Origin: Pantoea rwandensis
Lineage (GTDB): Bacteria > Pseudomonadota > Gammaproteobacteria > Enterobacterales > Enterobacteriaceae
Assembly (NCBI RefSeq): GCF_000759475.1
Contig: NZ_CP009454.1
Location: 1,488,001 to 1,552,000 of the forward strand
Direction of reading: 5' to 3'
Length of the DNA stretch: 64,000 nucleotides
The translations under genes and the position numbers were made by a program. Positions 35,510-44,368 of this stretch are shown in pieces (position 1 is the first letter of the stretch; every line of letters starts with the position of its first letter). The notes under the pieces were generated by a model. The model saw only the letters and a program-made list of their open reading frames with translations, did no database searches and had not been told where the DNA came from.

Positions 35510-37041
35510 TGTTAAGAGTAAATATTAATGGTGACGATAATGAGAGCACTTATGAAGCTAAAACGAAAGGTTATTACTTTTCCCTAAGTGATGAGACATG
35601 GAGGCTAAGCCGAAATGCGACAGTTAATATTAAATCGGTAAAAGATGCCATAAACAAAGAATTGTTGGGAGGATATTTAAAAACACTAAAGCACTTAGCT
35701 TGTGAATTAAGTCCTGCTTCAGTTAAATTAATAAATAATAATTTTAGAAGGTTTATTGTAAATGTGAAGCCTGAGAGAATTGATGAATTTTCCCTTGTGA
35801 GGTTTAGAGGATCTGATGGTAAGAACAATAATATTATGTCATCGGTAAGGATACTCATAAAAAAATGGTATGAATTGGGCTATTCTGGAATAGATGAAGG
35901 TGCATATGTTTTTTTGTGCAAACTAATAATCCCTGATAACAAAAAAGGAGAAGTTGTAAGAAGAAGAGATCAAGTTAAAGGCCCATTTACCGATATCGAA
36001 TTACAATCTTTTCTTGAAGCTTGCTATAGAGCATATGACAAGGAAAAAATAGATATTACTCAATTAGCAATGACTTTGCTGATAAGCGCAACTGGAAGAA
36101 GGCCACTACAGATTTCGCAGATGAAGGTATCGGATATAAGAAGGTTAAAAGTAAATGAGAATAACTATTCTTATGTCATTAGTATCCCGAGGATAAAGCA
36201 AGGCTTGGGGTTCAGGGAAGTTTGCAGAAGTTATCAAGTGACAAAAGACCTGTATGATTTACTCTGTAAACAGTGTGATTTAAGTGTCAAAGAAATCTCT
36301 AGTGCATTGGGCAGAGAACTGAATGATAGAGAAGTAGGAAGTACACCTCTTTTTATATCAATGCTAAAATTAAGAATGTTCAAAAAAAATAACGAACTTA
36401 GCAAGGTTTTTGTGTCTGATAAAGCTCACGAATATTCTGTGAAGATTAATAAAACACTTAGGTTTATCGCTGAAACAGAAAATGTTTTCTCTGAGAGAAC
36501 TAATGAAAGATTAAATGTAAGCTCCCGAAGGTTTCGTTACACCGTTGGCACAAGAGCTGCGAGAGAATGTGCCAGCGAATTGGTCATTGCAGAACTGTTA
36601 GACCACTCTACAACTCAATATACAGGGATATATGTGGAATTTAATGCTGATCATGTTGCAAGAATTGACCAGGCAGTGGGGAATCATATGCAGAAGTATT
36701 CCAGTTTTTTCCAAGGTGAAATCCAGGTGGATAATTTAGTAAAGAAAAACGAATTGGCAGTAAGAAACTTAGCAGGTGAAGTAACTGGAGCATGTGATGG
36801 TTGTAAATCTTGTCAGGCGAATGTTCCTGTTCCTTGTTATACCTGCCACCACTTTCGTCCATTTGTTGATGCACCACATATGGAATTACGAAATCATTTA
36901 TTGAAACAAAGAGAAAGAGTTATGACTAATACTCAAGATACAACTATCAGTAAAACCTTAGACAGAACAATAATGGCTGTAGAAGAAGTAGTAAAAAAAT
37001 GTGAGACTTTAAAATTACAAAGGAGTAAAAGACATGAATGA
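35509..37041 (+). CDS. Tyrosine recombinase, second of three in tandem
   Basis: 510 residues from the ATG at 35509, which follows GAGGAGGT. Catalytic motifs: Arg in SATGRRPLQISQM, SSRRFRYTVGTRAA (Arg pair with Tyr/Arg in the HxxR region), His in AELLDHSTTQYTGIYVEF containing the likely nucleophile Tyr. The region after the catalytic domain has a cysteine cluster (ACDGCKSCQANVPVPCYTCHHF), a possible zinc-binding tail. HxxR is atypical (RFRY) and the motif assignment there is tentative. Confidence 0.85.
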   Translation: MLRVNINGDDNESTYEAKTKGYYFSLSDETWRLSRNATVNIKSVKDAINKELLGGYLKTLKHLACELSPASVKLINNNFRRFIVNVKPERIDEFSLVRFRGSDGKNNNIMSSVRILIKKWYELGYSGIDEGAYVFLCKLIIPDNKKGEVVRRRDQVKGPFTDIELQSFLEACYRAYDKEKIDITQLAMTLLISATGRRPLQISQMKVSDIRRLKVNENNYSYVISIPRIKQGLGFREVCRSYQVTKDLYDLLCKQCDLSVKEISSALGRELNDREVGSTPLFISMLKLRMFKKNNELSKVFVSDKAHEYSVKINKTLRFIAETENVFSERTNERLNVSSRRFRYTVGTRAARECASELVIAELLDHSTTQYTGIYVEFNADHVARIDQAVGNHMQKYSSFFQGEIQVDNLVKKNELAVRNLAGEVTGACDGCKSCQANVPVPCYTCHHFRPFVDAPHMELRNHLLKQRERVMTNTQDTTISKTLDRTIMAVEEVVKKCETLKLQRSKRHE

Positions 37042-38869
37042 AAGTAAAATAGTTGATTTTAGGAGTAAAACGGAAATCTTAGCAGAGAAAAACCTTAAAG
37101 AATTTATCCTAAATTGCAAAGGCCAGTTGAGTGGAAATCTACTTGATAATGATTGGGATAGTAATCATTGGAGGAAAATATTTAAATTTTCTAAATTTAA
37201 GATTAAGAATGTAAAATTGAAATCGTTCAGTAAAGCGGAAGATCTTGATCCCAGTTACCTTGAGTTTTGCAAGTCATATGTGGCTTATGTTTTTTGCTCT
37301 AATTCGAGAGGATTTGATAGATTAACTTTTCCTATTGTGCTTAGAGTGATCGAAAAAAATCTTTTAGAATACACTGATTCTGGTGATATAAAATTACTAA
37401 ATCCAGTCATTCTCGATGAGTGCTTATCTGACATTAATGATAACTACACTAAAGCAGTGGCATACAAATGTGGTAAATTCATGGAGAAATTAATCACCTT
37501 CCTGAACGAGAAAGAACTTCTTAATTGTGGCTTAATCAAATGGAGTAGTTACATTAGACCGCCTGAGTCAAGATTGTCGATTTCTGATAATGCAGACAAA
37601 GCCAGATTAGCTAAACTGCCTAACGAAAAGGCTTTACAAGCAATTGGAGAGATCTTCTCAATGCAGGACCATGATCTTCATGAAAGAGACCTTTTTGTTA
37701 CTTCTGTGTTCGCTCTGCTTATGTGTGCACCAAGCCGTATAACTGAAATATTATCTTTACGAGCTGACTGCGAAGTGATCGAAAAGAATAGGGAAGGAAA
37801 GGAATGCTACGGCTTGAGATTTTATTCATTGAAAGGTTTCGGAGCAAATATAAAGTGGATACCTGAAATCATGGTTCCTACGGCTAAACTTGCCATCAAA
37901 AGGCTATTGAAATTATCTGAAAAGCCAAGGGAAAGAAGTAAGGTTCTTGAGCATAAGATGAAAGATAAATCAGCAAGAATAATTTGGTTCGATAAGGAAA
38001 AGGATGTTCGATTCAGTAATGCGCTTTGTGCCCTCTTCGTTAACCAGCTCAGTATGAAACTACAAACTGGTAGTGAACTGTTTAAAATATCAAATGTCTT
38101 TTTCTCAAAGGAATTAGGTAGTTCAAAAATCAATAAACATAAGAATATTTTCGAAAGGCATGGATACTATGATGAACATAATAATGCTTTGTTTCTGAGG
38201 ACTCATCAAGCCAGACATCTACTTAACACCATCGCTCAAAGAGGAGGTCTCGGAGAGCTGGACATAGCAAAATGGTCGGGTAGGGTGTCTGTTACCCAGA
38301 ATAGAGTTTACAACCACATCACAGAAGCTGAGATGATTGAAAAGGTCAAAGCTCTGGGGATTAATCAAAATAACATAATCCCCTGCGATAGTGATGTGAT
38401 TGAGAACTTCGAAATCTCCACTCTTCATGACTTAAAAATTAAATTAGAGCACGGTGCTGTCCATATAACAGAATATGGATATTGTGTGCATGACTACATT
38501 TTAGCTCCCTGTAGCAAATACTTTGATTGTATCAACTGTAGTGAGCAAGTTTGTGTCAAAGGGGAAAAGCAGAATCTTGATAGGCTCAAGTCCTTACTTG
38601 ATACGACAGAAGGCCTCGTTGTTAAGGCTAATAAGGCTATTCGTGAGGACGAACTCGGAGCTGATAAGTGGTATCAGCATCAAACCAAGACACTTGAAAG
38701 ACTGAAAGGGATTATTGCATTGATGGAAAATCCCGAATTACCTGATGGTTCGCTTATAAGAACACATTGTGACGATTTTTCACATCTGTCTCGTATTTTA
38801 GAAATAAACAAAGATTGCAATGCTGTATTAAATAACAAGGAGAAAAATAATGGCCAAATATCTAACTAA
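37034..38869 (+). CDS. Tyrosine recombinase, third of three in tandem
   Basis: 611 residues. Catalytic motifs: Arg in MCAPSRITEILSL, HxxR in THQARHLLNTIAQ, Trp in DIAKWSGRVSV and Tyr in QNRVYNHIT. A cysteine-rich tail (LAPCSKYFDCINCSEQVC) follows, as in the second enzyme. It overlaps the preceding gene by 8 bp and the next by 20 bp. Size and position resemble the larger transposase of Tn554-like elements. Confidence 0.86.
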   Translation: MNESKIVDFRSKTEILAEKNLKEFILNCKGQLSGNLLDNDWDSNHWRKIFKFSKFKIKNVKLKSFSKAEDLDPSYLEFCKSYVAYVFCSNSRGFDRLTFPIVLRVIEKNLLEYTDSGDIKLLNPVILDECLSDINDNYTKAVAYKCGKFMEKLITFLNEKELLNCGLIKWSSYIRPPESRLSISDNADKARLAKLPNEKALQAIGEIFSMQDHDLHERDLFVTSVFALLMCAPSRITEILSLRADCEVIEKNREGKECYGLRFYSLKGFGANIKWIPEIMVPTAKLAIKRLLKLSEKPRERSKVLEHKMKDKSARIIWFDKEKDVRFSNALCALFVNQLSMKLQTGSELFKISNVFFSKELGSSKINKHKNIFERHGYYDEHNNALFLRTHQARHLLNTIAQRGGLGELDIAKWSGRVSVTQNRVYNHITEAEMIEKVKALGINQNNIIPCDSDVIENFEISTLHDLKIKLEHGAVHITEYGYCVHDYILAPCSKYFDCINCSEQVCVKGEKQNLDRLKSLLDTTEGLVVKANKAIREDELGADKWYQHQTKTLERLKGIIALMENPELPDGSLIRTHCDDFSHLSRILEINKDCNAVLNNKEKNNGQISN

Positions 38870-39272
38870 CAAAGATCTACAAACAATTATAAATTGTATA
38901 GCAGGTTGGCAGAGTTCAAAACAGGGTAAGTTTACCTGGGAAAATCTTTGTGATTCTGTTGCCGAGCTTCTTGTTAAGAGACCAACAAGACAGTCCCTCA
39001 GTCAGCATAAAGAGATAGCGAGAGCTTTTGAACTTCAAAAGAAAAACATAAAATCTGGAGCATCTGAAGTTAAAAGACCTGCAAACCTGAACATTGCTTC
39101 ACAGCAGATAAAAAATTTGCAGTTGAAAAATGAGTCCCTTAAAGAAGAAGTCAGGGTTTTGAAACAGCAGTTTGTAATATGGCAATATAATGCTCACAAA
39201 TATGGAATTAAAGAACATCAACTCAATGCACCCTTAATTCCAATTGATAGAGAAAAAACTTATAAAGAATAA
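38850..39272 (+). CDS. Small basic coiled-coil partner of the recombinase trio
   Basis: 140 residues. The N-terminal half contains a likely DNA-binding helix region (LLVKRPTRQSLSQHKEIARAF). The C-terminal half is a coiled coil (SQQIKNLQLKNESLKEEVRVLKQQF). The ATG follows AAGGAGAAAAATA and overlaps the third recombinase. By position and type it resembles TnpC of Tn554, a helper of recombination. Function inferred from context. Confidence 0.7.
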   Translation: MAKYLTNKDLQTIINCIAGWQSSKQGKFTWENLCDSVAELLVKRPTRQSLSQHKEIARAFELQKKNIKSGASEVKRPANLNIASQQIKNLQLKNESLKEEVRVLKQQFVIWQYNAHKYGIKEHQLNAPLIPIDREKTYKE

Positions 39273-39309
39273 TGATGTTTTTTTCGGTAAAATTTGATTT
39301 TCTATCAGG

Positions 39310-39762
39310 ATGCGTTATAAATATTATGTCAAGGATGACGAATTAGCAAGGATGCTTATTATGAATGGATTACAAAGGTATTTGCCTGACCAAAGGTTTT
39401 TGATTTTACTCAACAGATTTATTATTAGGTATGATGAATCAGGCTGTAATAAGGAAAAGATTGTCAAAGATGCTTATTTATTTTGTGTGGGATACTTCCT
39501 GAAATATCAATCTGAATATGAAAATCAGCATTTGGCTGGTCCAAGTAATATTTTGGCTGTTTTGACTTCCTCTTTACTCAGCCCTAATTACCTTACAATA
39601 CCCTCAACAATAAATCTTGAACGGGTTATTTATTTCTACAAGTTCATTGTTGAATATATCATTTGGAATGAATATGAAGCTGAGAAAACCTTCAGAAGCC
39701 AAAAGAAAAATTTCGAGTATAGACCCGAATTTAGGCATCAAGGGAGAAAGCTGAAGAAATAA
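39310..39762 (+). CDS. Hypothetical protein after the recombinase trio
   Basis: 150 residues, basic C-terminus (RSQKKNFEYRPEFRHQGRKLKK). No recognisable domain. The start at 39310 has only a weak AGG before it. Same orientation and 37 bp after the coiled-coil gene, so it may belong to the same transcript. Confidence 0.6.
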   Translation: MRYKYYVKDDELARMLIMNGLQRYLPDQRFLILLNRFIIRYDESGCNKEKIVKDAYLFCVGYFLKYQSEYENQHLAGPSNILAVLTSSLLSPNYLTIPSTINLERVIYFYKFIVEYIIWNEYEAEKTFRSQKKNFEYRPEFRHQGRKLKK

Positions 39763-39809
39763 CACTAATTTTGTTTTTTTCTGCTTGAAAAATAAAGTAT
39801 AATTCTTGA

Positions 39810-39868
39810 GCCACATGATCTGTTCACTTCAACTAAATGGTGAGTGTTCTGCAAACAGATCATGTGGC
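39810..39868. repeat. Perfect 15-bp inverted repeat
   Basis: Arms gccacatgatctgtt (39810-39824) and aacagatcatgtggc (39854-39868), separated by 29 bp. No T tract follows on either side, and the loop is long for a terminator. It ends the recombinase module and may be a binding or recombination site. Confidence 0.7.
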
Positions 39869-39927
39869 ATAGGCCCTTTCAGTCATGTTATATTTATTGT
39901 ATAAGAATTTAGCTCGGGATTTTTGAA

Positions 39928-40251
39928 ATGAACGATTACGAACAAAAGCTTCTTGAGAATGGTTTTTCTACAAAAGATATTGGCAAACTCAAAAGTATAA
40001 TTAAGAGAGACGAGTCTCAGACGGACTCGCTTAAGAGCCTTGTTTTAGATTTAAGTAAGCGATTCTGGGGAGGGATTATTTGCATTGCCATCATTGCTTC
40101 TGTCTTTGCATACGGCCTTTACAAGGGGCACGATGAGAGCTTAGTATCCTATGGTATCGTTCTTATCATAGGATTGTTAATTGTTTACTTCGTCACACCA
40201 CTGAATCTTGCCTGGAAAGCTCACTGTTTTATTAGAAAGAACAGAAATTAG
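39928..40251 (+). CDS. Small two-pass membrane protein, candidate immunity protein
   Basis: 107 residues with two close hydrophobic segments (about 47-66, FWGGIICIAIIASVFAYGLY, and 73-93). It ends tail to tail with the DUF4225-type gene, with 4 bp of overlap. A membrane immunity protein next to a pore-like effector would make sense, but that is inference. Confidence 0.6.
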   Translation: MNDYEQKLLENGFSTKDIGKLKSIIKRDESQTDSLKSLVLDLSKRFWGGIICIAIIASVFAYGLYKGHDESLVSYGIVLIIGLLIVYFVTPLNLAWKAHCFIRKNRN

Positions 40252-41066
40252 TTACCTTCTTTTTTGTCATTCATTTGTTGAAGATTTAGCCCTATTCCTG
40301 CCCCTTTGACCGCTGCTCCGGCTCCTTTGAGGGCGAGAGCAGGCTTACTCATCACCTGTACTTTGCGATAGTAATCAGTTGGAAGAAATTTGAATAACCG
40401 CCACGATTCTGGCTTTAGGGTCAGCTTAAAAATCCCATAGTAAGAAGTGGTCAGGTCAACAACTTGATATGCAAGTAAACCAAGACGAGAGTCAAAGCCA
40501 AAGAACTCCGCAGTATCTTCGTATGCCTCTTTTACTGGATTTGACGGATTAGGTATACCCCTTAGTTTATCAATGCTTTCAATCGTAGAGCCTGCCCCGT
40601 TTGCGACCAAGGCTGACCCCGCCAACATACCTACTACGTTTCCTGTCGCTAATGAACCTGCAACAATCCCGACACCAGCGACAATCTGAAGTGTCCCTAG
40701 CACGACTCCTATAGCATCTATCACATAACCAATAATTTTTTCGTTATCATGATAAAACTTAACTGATGCTGAAATGGTGGCTTGTCCTGAACGAAGCATC
40801 CTGTCTTGCAGGGTGAGGTTATGAGATTCTTGCTTCAAATTTTGTATGCATTCCTGACATTGCTCATCACTGGTAGAAGAACGAATGGTAGTAAGTTGGA
40901 GATTCGCAAAGTCCCTCACTTCATCATGAAAACGCATCCTGAGCATTCCATCTTTCAGGTGAATGAGTGAGAGATTGTTAGCCAGGCTTACTAGTTGATT
41001 TGCCTGAAGATTACCCATCGTGAGGAAGTAATCCGAAAATCTGTTCTTATTCCAGTAGTTGTCCAT
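40248..41066 (-). CDS. DUF4225-type protein, candidate type VI effector
   Basis: 272 residues. The N-terminal helical part (MDNYWNKNRFSDYFLTMGNL) and the Gly/Ala-rich hydrophobic middle (about 132-170: VIDAIGVVLGTLQIVAGVG) followed by SWRLFKFLPTDYYRKVQVMSK resemble the enterobacterial DUF4225 family as I recall it. Members are often encoded beside hcp. The hydrophobic middle suggests membrane insertion. It is divergent from hcp with 82 bp between. Effector role inferred from context. Confidence 0.65.
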   Translation of the reverse strand: MDNYWNKNRFSDYFLTMGNLQANQLVSLANNLSLIHLKDGMLRMRFHDEVRDFANLQLTTIRSSTSDEQCQECIQNLKQESHNLTLQDRMLRSGQATISASVKFYHDNEKIIGYVIDAIGVVLGTLQIVAGVGIVAGSLATGNVVGMLAGSALVANGAGSTIESIDKLRGIPNPSNPVKEAYEDTAEFFGFDSRLGLLAYQVVDLTTSYYGIFKLTLKPESWRLFKFLPTDYYRKVQVMSKPALALKGAGAAVKGAGIGLNLQQMNDKKEGN

Positions 41067-41148
41067 AACATTATCTTTATGTAAACATAGCTTTCAGTTA
41101 AGAGTGCTAATCAGATCCTAAAATAACTGGAGTTGGAAAGGAAGACAA

Positions 41149-41631
41149 ATGAGTATTGATCTTTTTCTCAAAATTGAAGGCATTACAGGCGAATCTCAAG
41201 ACTCAAACCACAAGGGATGGATTAATGTCGATTCCTTCACTTGGGGAGCAATTCAACCTGGTAACATGAGTGTTGGCGGAGGTGGTGGTGCAGGTAAAGT
41301 GCATTATCGTGATCTCACAGTTCAAACCCATATCGACAAGGCTACTCCAGCAGTAATGAAGTATGTCTCAAATGGCAATCACATCAGCAAGGTGGAACTC
41401 TCCGCTTGCAAGGCAGGTGGTAGTCAAACCGAGTATTGCAGGATCACATTGGAGGATGTGCTTGCTACTAATGTCCTTTTCAATGGAGCGATTAACTCAG
41501 AAATCCTGAGTATGTCATATCAATTTCAGGCATCTAAGGTCAAAATTCAGTATTGGGAACAGACTTCATCGGGCGGGAAAGGTGCTGAATCTCAATCGGG
41601 TTGGGACATTAAGGGCAATAAAGAAGCTTAA
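41149..41631 (+). CDS. hcp: Hcp family type VI secretion tube protein (orphan)
   Basis: 160 residues. The Hcp fold is recognisable: MSIDLFLKIEGITGESQD at the start, WGAIQPG, HYRDLTVQTHIDKATPAVM and YQFQASKVKIQYWEQT near the end. Hcp forms the tube of the type VI apparatus and carries small effectors. No other type VI structural gene is in the window, so this is an orphan hcp that would rely on an apparatus elsewhere in the genome. Start after GGAAAGGAAGACAA. Confidence 0.93.
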   Translation: MSIDLFLKIEGITGESQDSNHKGWINVDSFTWGAIQPGNMSVGGGGGAGKVHYRDLTVQTHIDKATPAVMKYVSNGNHISKVELSACKAGGSQTEYCRITLEDVLATNVLFNGAINSEILSMSYQFQASKVKIQYWEQTSSGGKGAESQSGWDIKGNKEA

Positions 41632-41673
41632 TAAAACTTTAAGTTAATGGGACTCAACTTAGGAAACTTTCAT

Positions 41674-41994
41674 ATGAAATGTAACATAACAAATTGGATT
41701 TGTTTTGGAGCTTTTTTTTTGGTGTTTTTCTCAATCAGGTTCATTTCTCTTAGCCATGATCTTCATGTTTCTGGGTTTGTTTTCTTAGCAGCATTCGTTT
41801 ATGGGCTTTATACATATATTGTAGTGTTGGATAAAGTTAATAGTCTCAAAGATGATAATAAAATTGTTAAAGCTTTACATGCAGGCAAACTCATATCGAA
41901 TCTAAAAAAAGGGAATGAAATTGGTTTTTTAGGACGAAATGTTTTCTTTTTTACTGGTTTTACTATCGGTATGTTGTTGATTAGATATACTTAA
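41674..41994 (+). CDS. Small membrane protein after hcp
   Basis: 106 residues from the ATG at 41674 (AGGA 8 bases before it). Hydrophobic segments lie at about residues 6-24, 33-52 and 85-104. Sits 42 bp after hcp on the same strand, so it is another possible immunity protein. No family recognised. Confidence 0.6.
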   Translation: MKCNITNWICFGAFFLVFFSIRFISLSHDLHVSGFVFLAAFVYGLYTYIVVLDKVNSLKDDNKIVKALHAGKLISNLKKGNEIGFLGRNVFFFTGFTIGMLLIRYT

Positions 41995-42093
41995 AGTCTT
42001 AATTTTCTTTATGTAATATCTTCGATTTAATAAAGCGGTTAGAATACCAATGCTAACCGCTAAAAACCATACTTCAAAAAATGACATATACAT
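41929..42093 (-). CDS. 54-residue single-pass membrane peptide
   Basis: The ATG at 42093 follows an excellent Shine-Dalgarno (TTAGGAGGTAACT). The peptide begins MYMSFFEVWFLAVSIGILT, one membrane segment, then a basic and polar tail rich in Lys, Thr and Ser. Its 3' end is antisense to the last 66 bp of the upstream plus-strand gene. The coding sequence contains a perfect 9-bp inverted repeat (agcggttag / ctaaccgct, 42034-42061). Not recognised. Could be a small toxin or membrane regulator. Confidence 0.5.
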   Translation of the reverse strand: MYMSFFEVWFLAVSIGILTALLNRRYYIKKIKTLSISNQQHTDSKTSKKENISS

Positions 42094-42306
42094 AGTTACC
42101 TCCTAATTATAATTTAATATACAAATAGCAGTAGTATATATATTGTCAATGTTTATAAAAATATTTTTTATTTTTTACTTGAGATGTTGATTTTTATTTC
42201 ATGCTGAATAACCTTAACGTATCGAACTAAACAGAGCAGGTTTTTGTAAAAAATTCATCTATGCTTCATCTTGTAAATAGTTTCCTTCACTGTATTATAA
42301 AAATGC

Positions 42307-42921
42307 TCAAACCTTAACATGCTTATTTGAAGTCGATTCTGTCCCGTTCACCACTTTTTCGAAAATATGCATCCATCTCTTTAATTGTAGTTCTGTATCT
42401 CTAATACCTTCCTGCGAGTTAAAGTCACCTTTTTGAGGAAAGAACATTACTCTCCACTCAGGATACTGAACATCATCTAAAGCGATATAAAAACCTGATT
42501 CTCTGAAGTCGTGTGTGCGGTCGAGTTCTCTATCCAAGCCTGTTCTTTGTCGTGTAGTTGAAAGGTTGTATCGCCATTCTTTTACAGCAGAGAAGGGGTA
42601 GGTCTTTTGTTTATTCTCTTCCTTGAGATGGATCAGTTCTCGGTGCTGGTCGAGTTTCATTGAAGTTGGACCAAATTCATGACTCCACATCCCGTCTTGC
42701 TCGCCAAAATGATCCTTGGTGCTGGCATTCCACTTCTTGATGCGGAATTTTTTATAAGCAAACATCAAGAGCATGATGCTGGCGAAAATCCAAATGACAG
42801 CAAGTTCCACTAAACCTTTCATGCCTAAAAAATAGAAAATGACAATTGGGAGGGCAATTGCCATCCACACTCTTTTCATCATCAAGAAGTTTGGTTGCTT
42901 GACTTCGGTCATTACTGTCAT
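42307..42921 (-). CDS. Predicted membrane-anchored protein of unknown function
   Basis: 204 residues from the ATG at 42921 (a GTG at 42960 is also possible). Two hydrophobic stretches near the N-terminus (RVWMAIALPIVIFYFLGM and LVELAVIWIFASIMLLMFAY) are followed by a cytoplasmic domain with HLKEENKQKTYPFSAVKEW and EWRVMFFPQKGDF. It lies downstream of the relaxase on the same strand. No function assigned. Confidence 0.65.
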   Translation of the reverse strand: MTVMTEVKQPNFLMMKRVWMAIALPIVIFYFLGMKGLVELAVIWIFASIMLLMFAYKKFRIKKWNASTKDHFGEQDGMWSHEFGPTSMKLDQHRELIHLKEENKQKTYPFSAVKEWRYNLSTTRQRTGLDRELDRTHDFRESGFYIALDDVQYPEWRVMFFPQKGDFNSQEGIRDTELQLKRWMHIFEKVVNGTESTSNKHVKV

Positions 42922-43059
42922 AGGTTCATCCGGTATTGTTTCGTTGAATGCACAGCACACTTATCCTTCAGCTTATTTTGCTGATAAATCAGTGAGCTAT
43001 ATCGCTTTGATTGAAGTTACATTACGACTCAAAATGACTGTCTAGCAAATCATTTGTAC

Positions 43060-43133
43060 CGATCGATCAGATCTTATTGATAGTCCAAGGCTATCATGAT
43101 TCAAAAATTGATCTGTAAAAACGATCGATCGAT
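43060..43133. repeat. Nested inverted repeats between relaxase and membrane gene
   Basis: From outside in: cgatcgat / atcgatcg (43060 on and 43122-43133), cagatc / gatctg (43068-43073, 43110-43115), tgatag / ctatca (43078-43083, 43091-43096) around a 7-base loop. The sequence could fold as a cruciform, act as an operator, or be part of a replication or transfer site. Confidence 0.5.
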
Positions 43134-43227
43134 ATTTCCTATCAATATGATTAATAATGAGAATGGTATGCCAATTTGTCTTAAGTGTTGGCTTTAACCA
43201 TCTGATAACTAGAGGGTTTAAACCAGA

Positions 43228-44358
43228 TTAAATAGAGGGTTTTTTGTTGCCAATGTCGATTTTAGTATGGTCAGTAAGCGGATCTGTTTCGCCACTGTTT
43301 TGGTTGTGAGAAACGAAGTGGAAGGGCTTCATTTTGATTGATGGTTTAAGAAGGTTCAAACCAGTTGCTTTTAAGGCTTGGATAATTTGCTTCAGATAGG
43401 GAACCCAAAGTAGCCAACGAACCTTGTCGTTTTGTTCTGTATCCATCTCCTCCGTATATGGGATAGCAGGGGGATGGGTTGTAGGCTGGTAGTGGATGTT
43501 CACCAAGCTTTCCATTGCTTCTAATTCCTCATCTGGCAACCCTGCATCATCAATCACATGAGGCTCGACAGTAGCGGTGAGAGTAACCTTCTGGCTCAGA
43601 ATCGACCAAGAATAGGCTTTACCCAACTGAGATGCTTTGAAGGCGATTCCTGCATACTCAAATGAGAAACCATTCATTTTACCCGTGGAAGCAATGTTCG
43701 CTTTGGCTGTAATGTTCAGCTTACCGAGTTCATAGACAAATTCGTCAATGGTGATGGTGCCATAGAAACTGAGCACCGCCTCAATTGCTTCCTGGATGAT
43801 TTTCTTTGGAGCTTTTATGCCTGACCTTGCTTCCATCATTTCTTCATTCCTGCCAGTTTTCCTGACTTTAGGTGGGGAAGAAGGAGATGGGCCTTTGGTT
43901 CGTGTGAGCAAATGATCCCGCTCAAGCTCTTGAATGATTCTGGTGCTGATGAGGTTCTCATTTCTGCCAAGGTAGAGCTGGCCATCGGGTATACGGATGC
44001 GAGATGCAATTATATGTATGTGCTGGCCGGCCTCGTCGTCATGTAGGACATAGCAACGAAGATGGGTATCATCGAATCCCATTCGCCTCATATAGTCGTC
44101 AGCAATGAGTTTCCATTGCTCATTAGTGAGTAAATCTCCCATAGGCAGGCGAAGGGAATTGTGCCATACCGGTTTCTGCACATCTGGGCGGAGCTTCTGT
44201 GTTTGCATGAACTCAGCAGTCACCTCATCCACGGAGGAACCGATCATATTACCGCCTATTATTACTGGCACTGTTTTGTGATGAGGAGCTGGAGCAAGTG
44301 CATAAGAGATGACACCTTTGAAGCACTTACCCCTGCGGATTTTTTGCATTCCTTTCAC
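43228..44358 (-). CDS. Mobilization relaxase (MobA-like)
   Basis: The nickase that starts DNA transfer at oriT. The chosen GTG start at 44358 gives VKGMQKIRRGKCFKGVISYAL, the typical beginning of this relaxase group; an ATG at 44394 would add 12 residues. Motif III is HDDEAGQHIHIIASRI (paired His). HNSLRLPMGD precedes it. Length 376 residues; the C-terminal part (about 200-376) has no recognised helicase. It partners the upstream mobC-like gene. Low-GC but less so than its neighbours. Confidence 0.85.
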   Translation of the reverse strand: MKGMQKIRRGKCFKGVISYALAPAPHHKTVPVIIGGNMIGSSVDEVTAEFMQTQKLRPDVQKPVWHNSLRLPMGDLLTNEQWKLIADDYMRRMGFDDTHLRCYVLHDDEAGQHIHIIASRIRIPDGQLYLGRNENLISTRIIQELERDHLLTRTKGPSPSSPPKVRKTGRNEEMMEARSGIKAPKKIIQEAIEAVLSFYGTITIDEFVYELGKLNITAKANIASTGKMNGFSFEYAGIAFKASQLGKAYSWSILSQKVTLTATVEPHVIDDAGLPDEELEAMESLVNIHYQPTTHPPAIPYTEEMDTEQNDKVRWLLWVPYLKQIIQALKATGLNLLKPSIKMKPFHFVSHNQNSGETDPLTDHTKIDIGNKKPSI

Positions 44359-44368
44359 GAGCTGAAAA

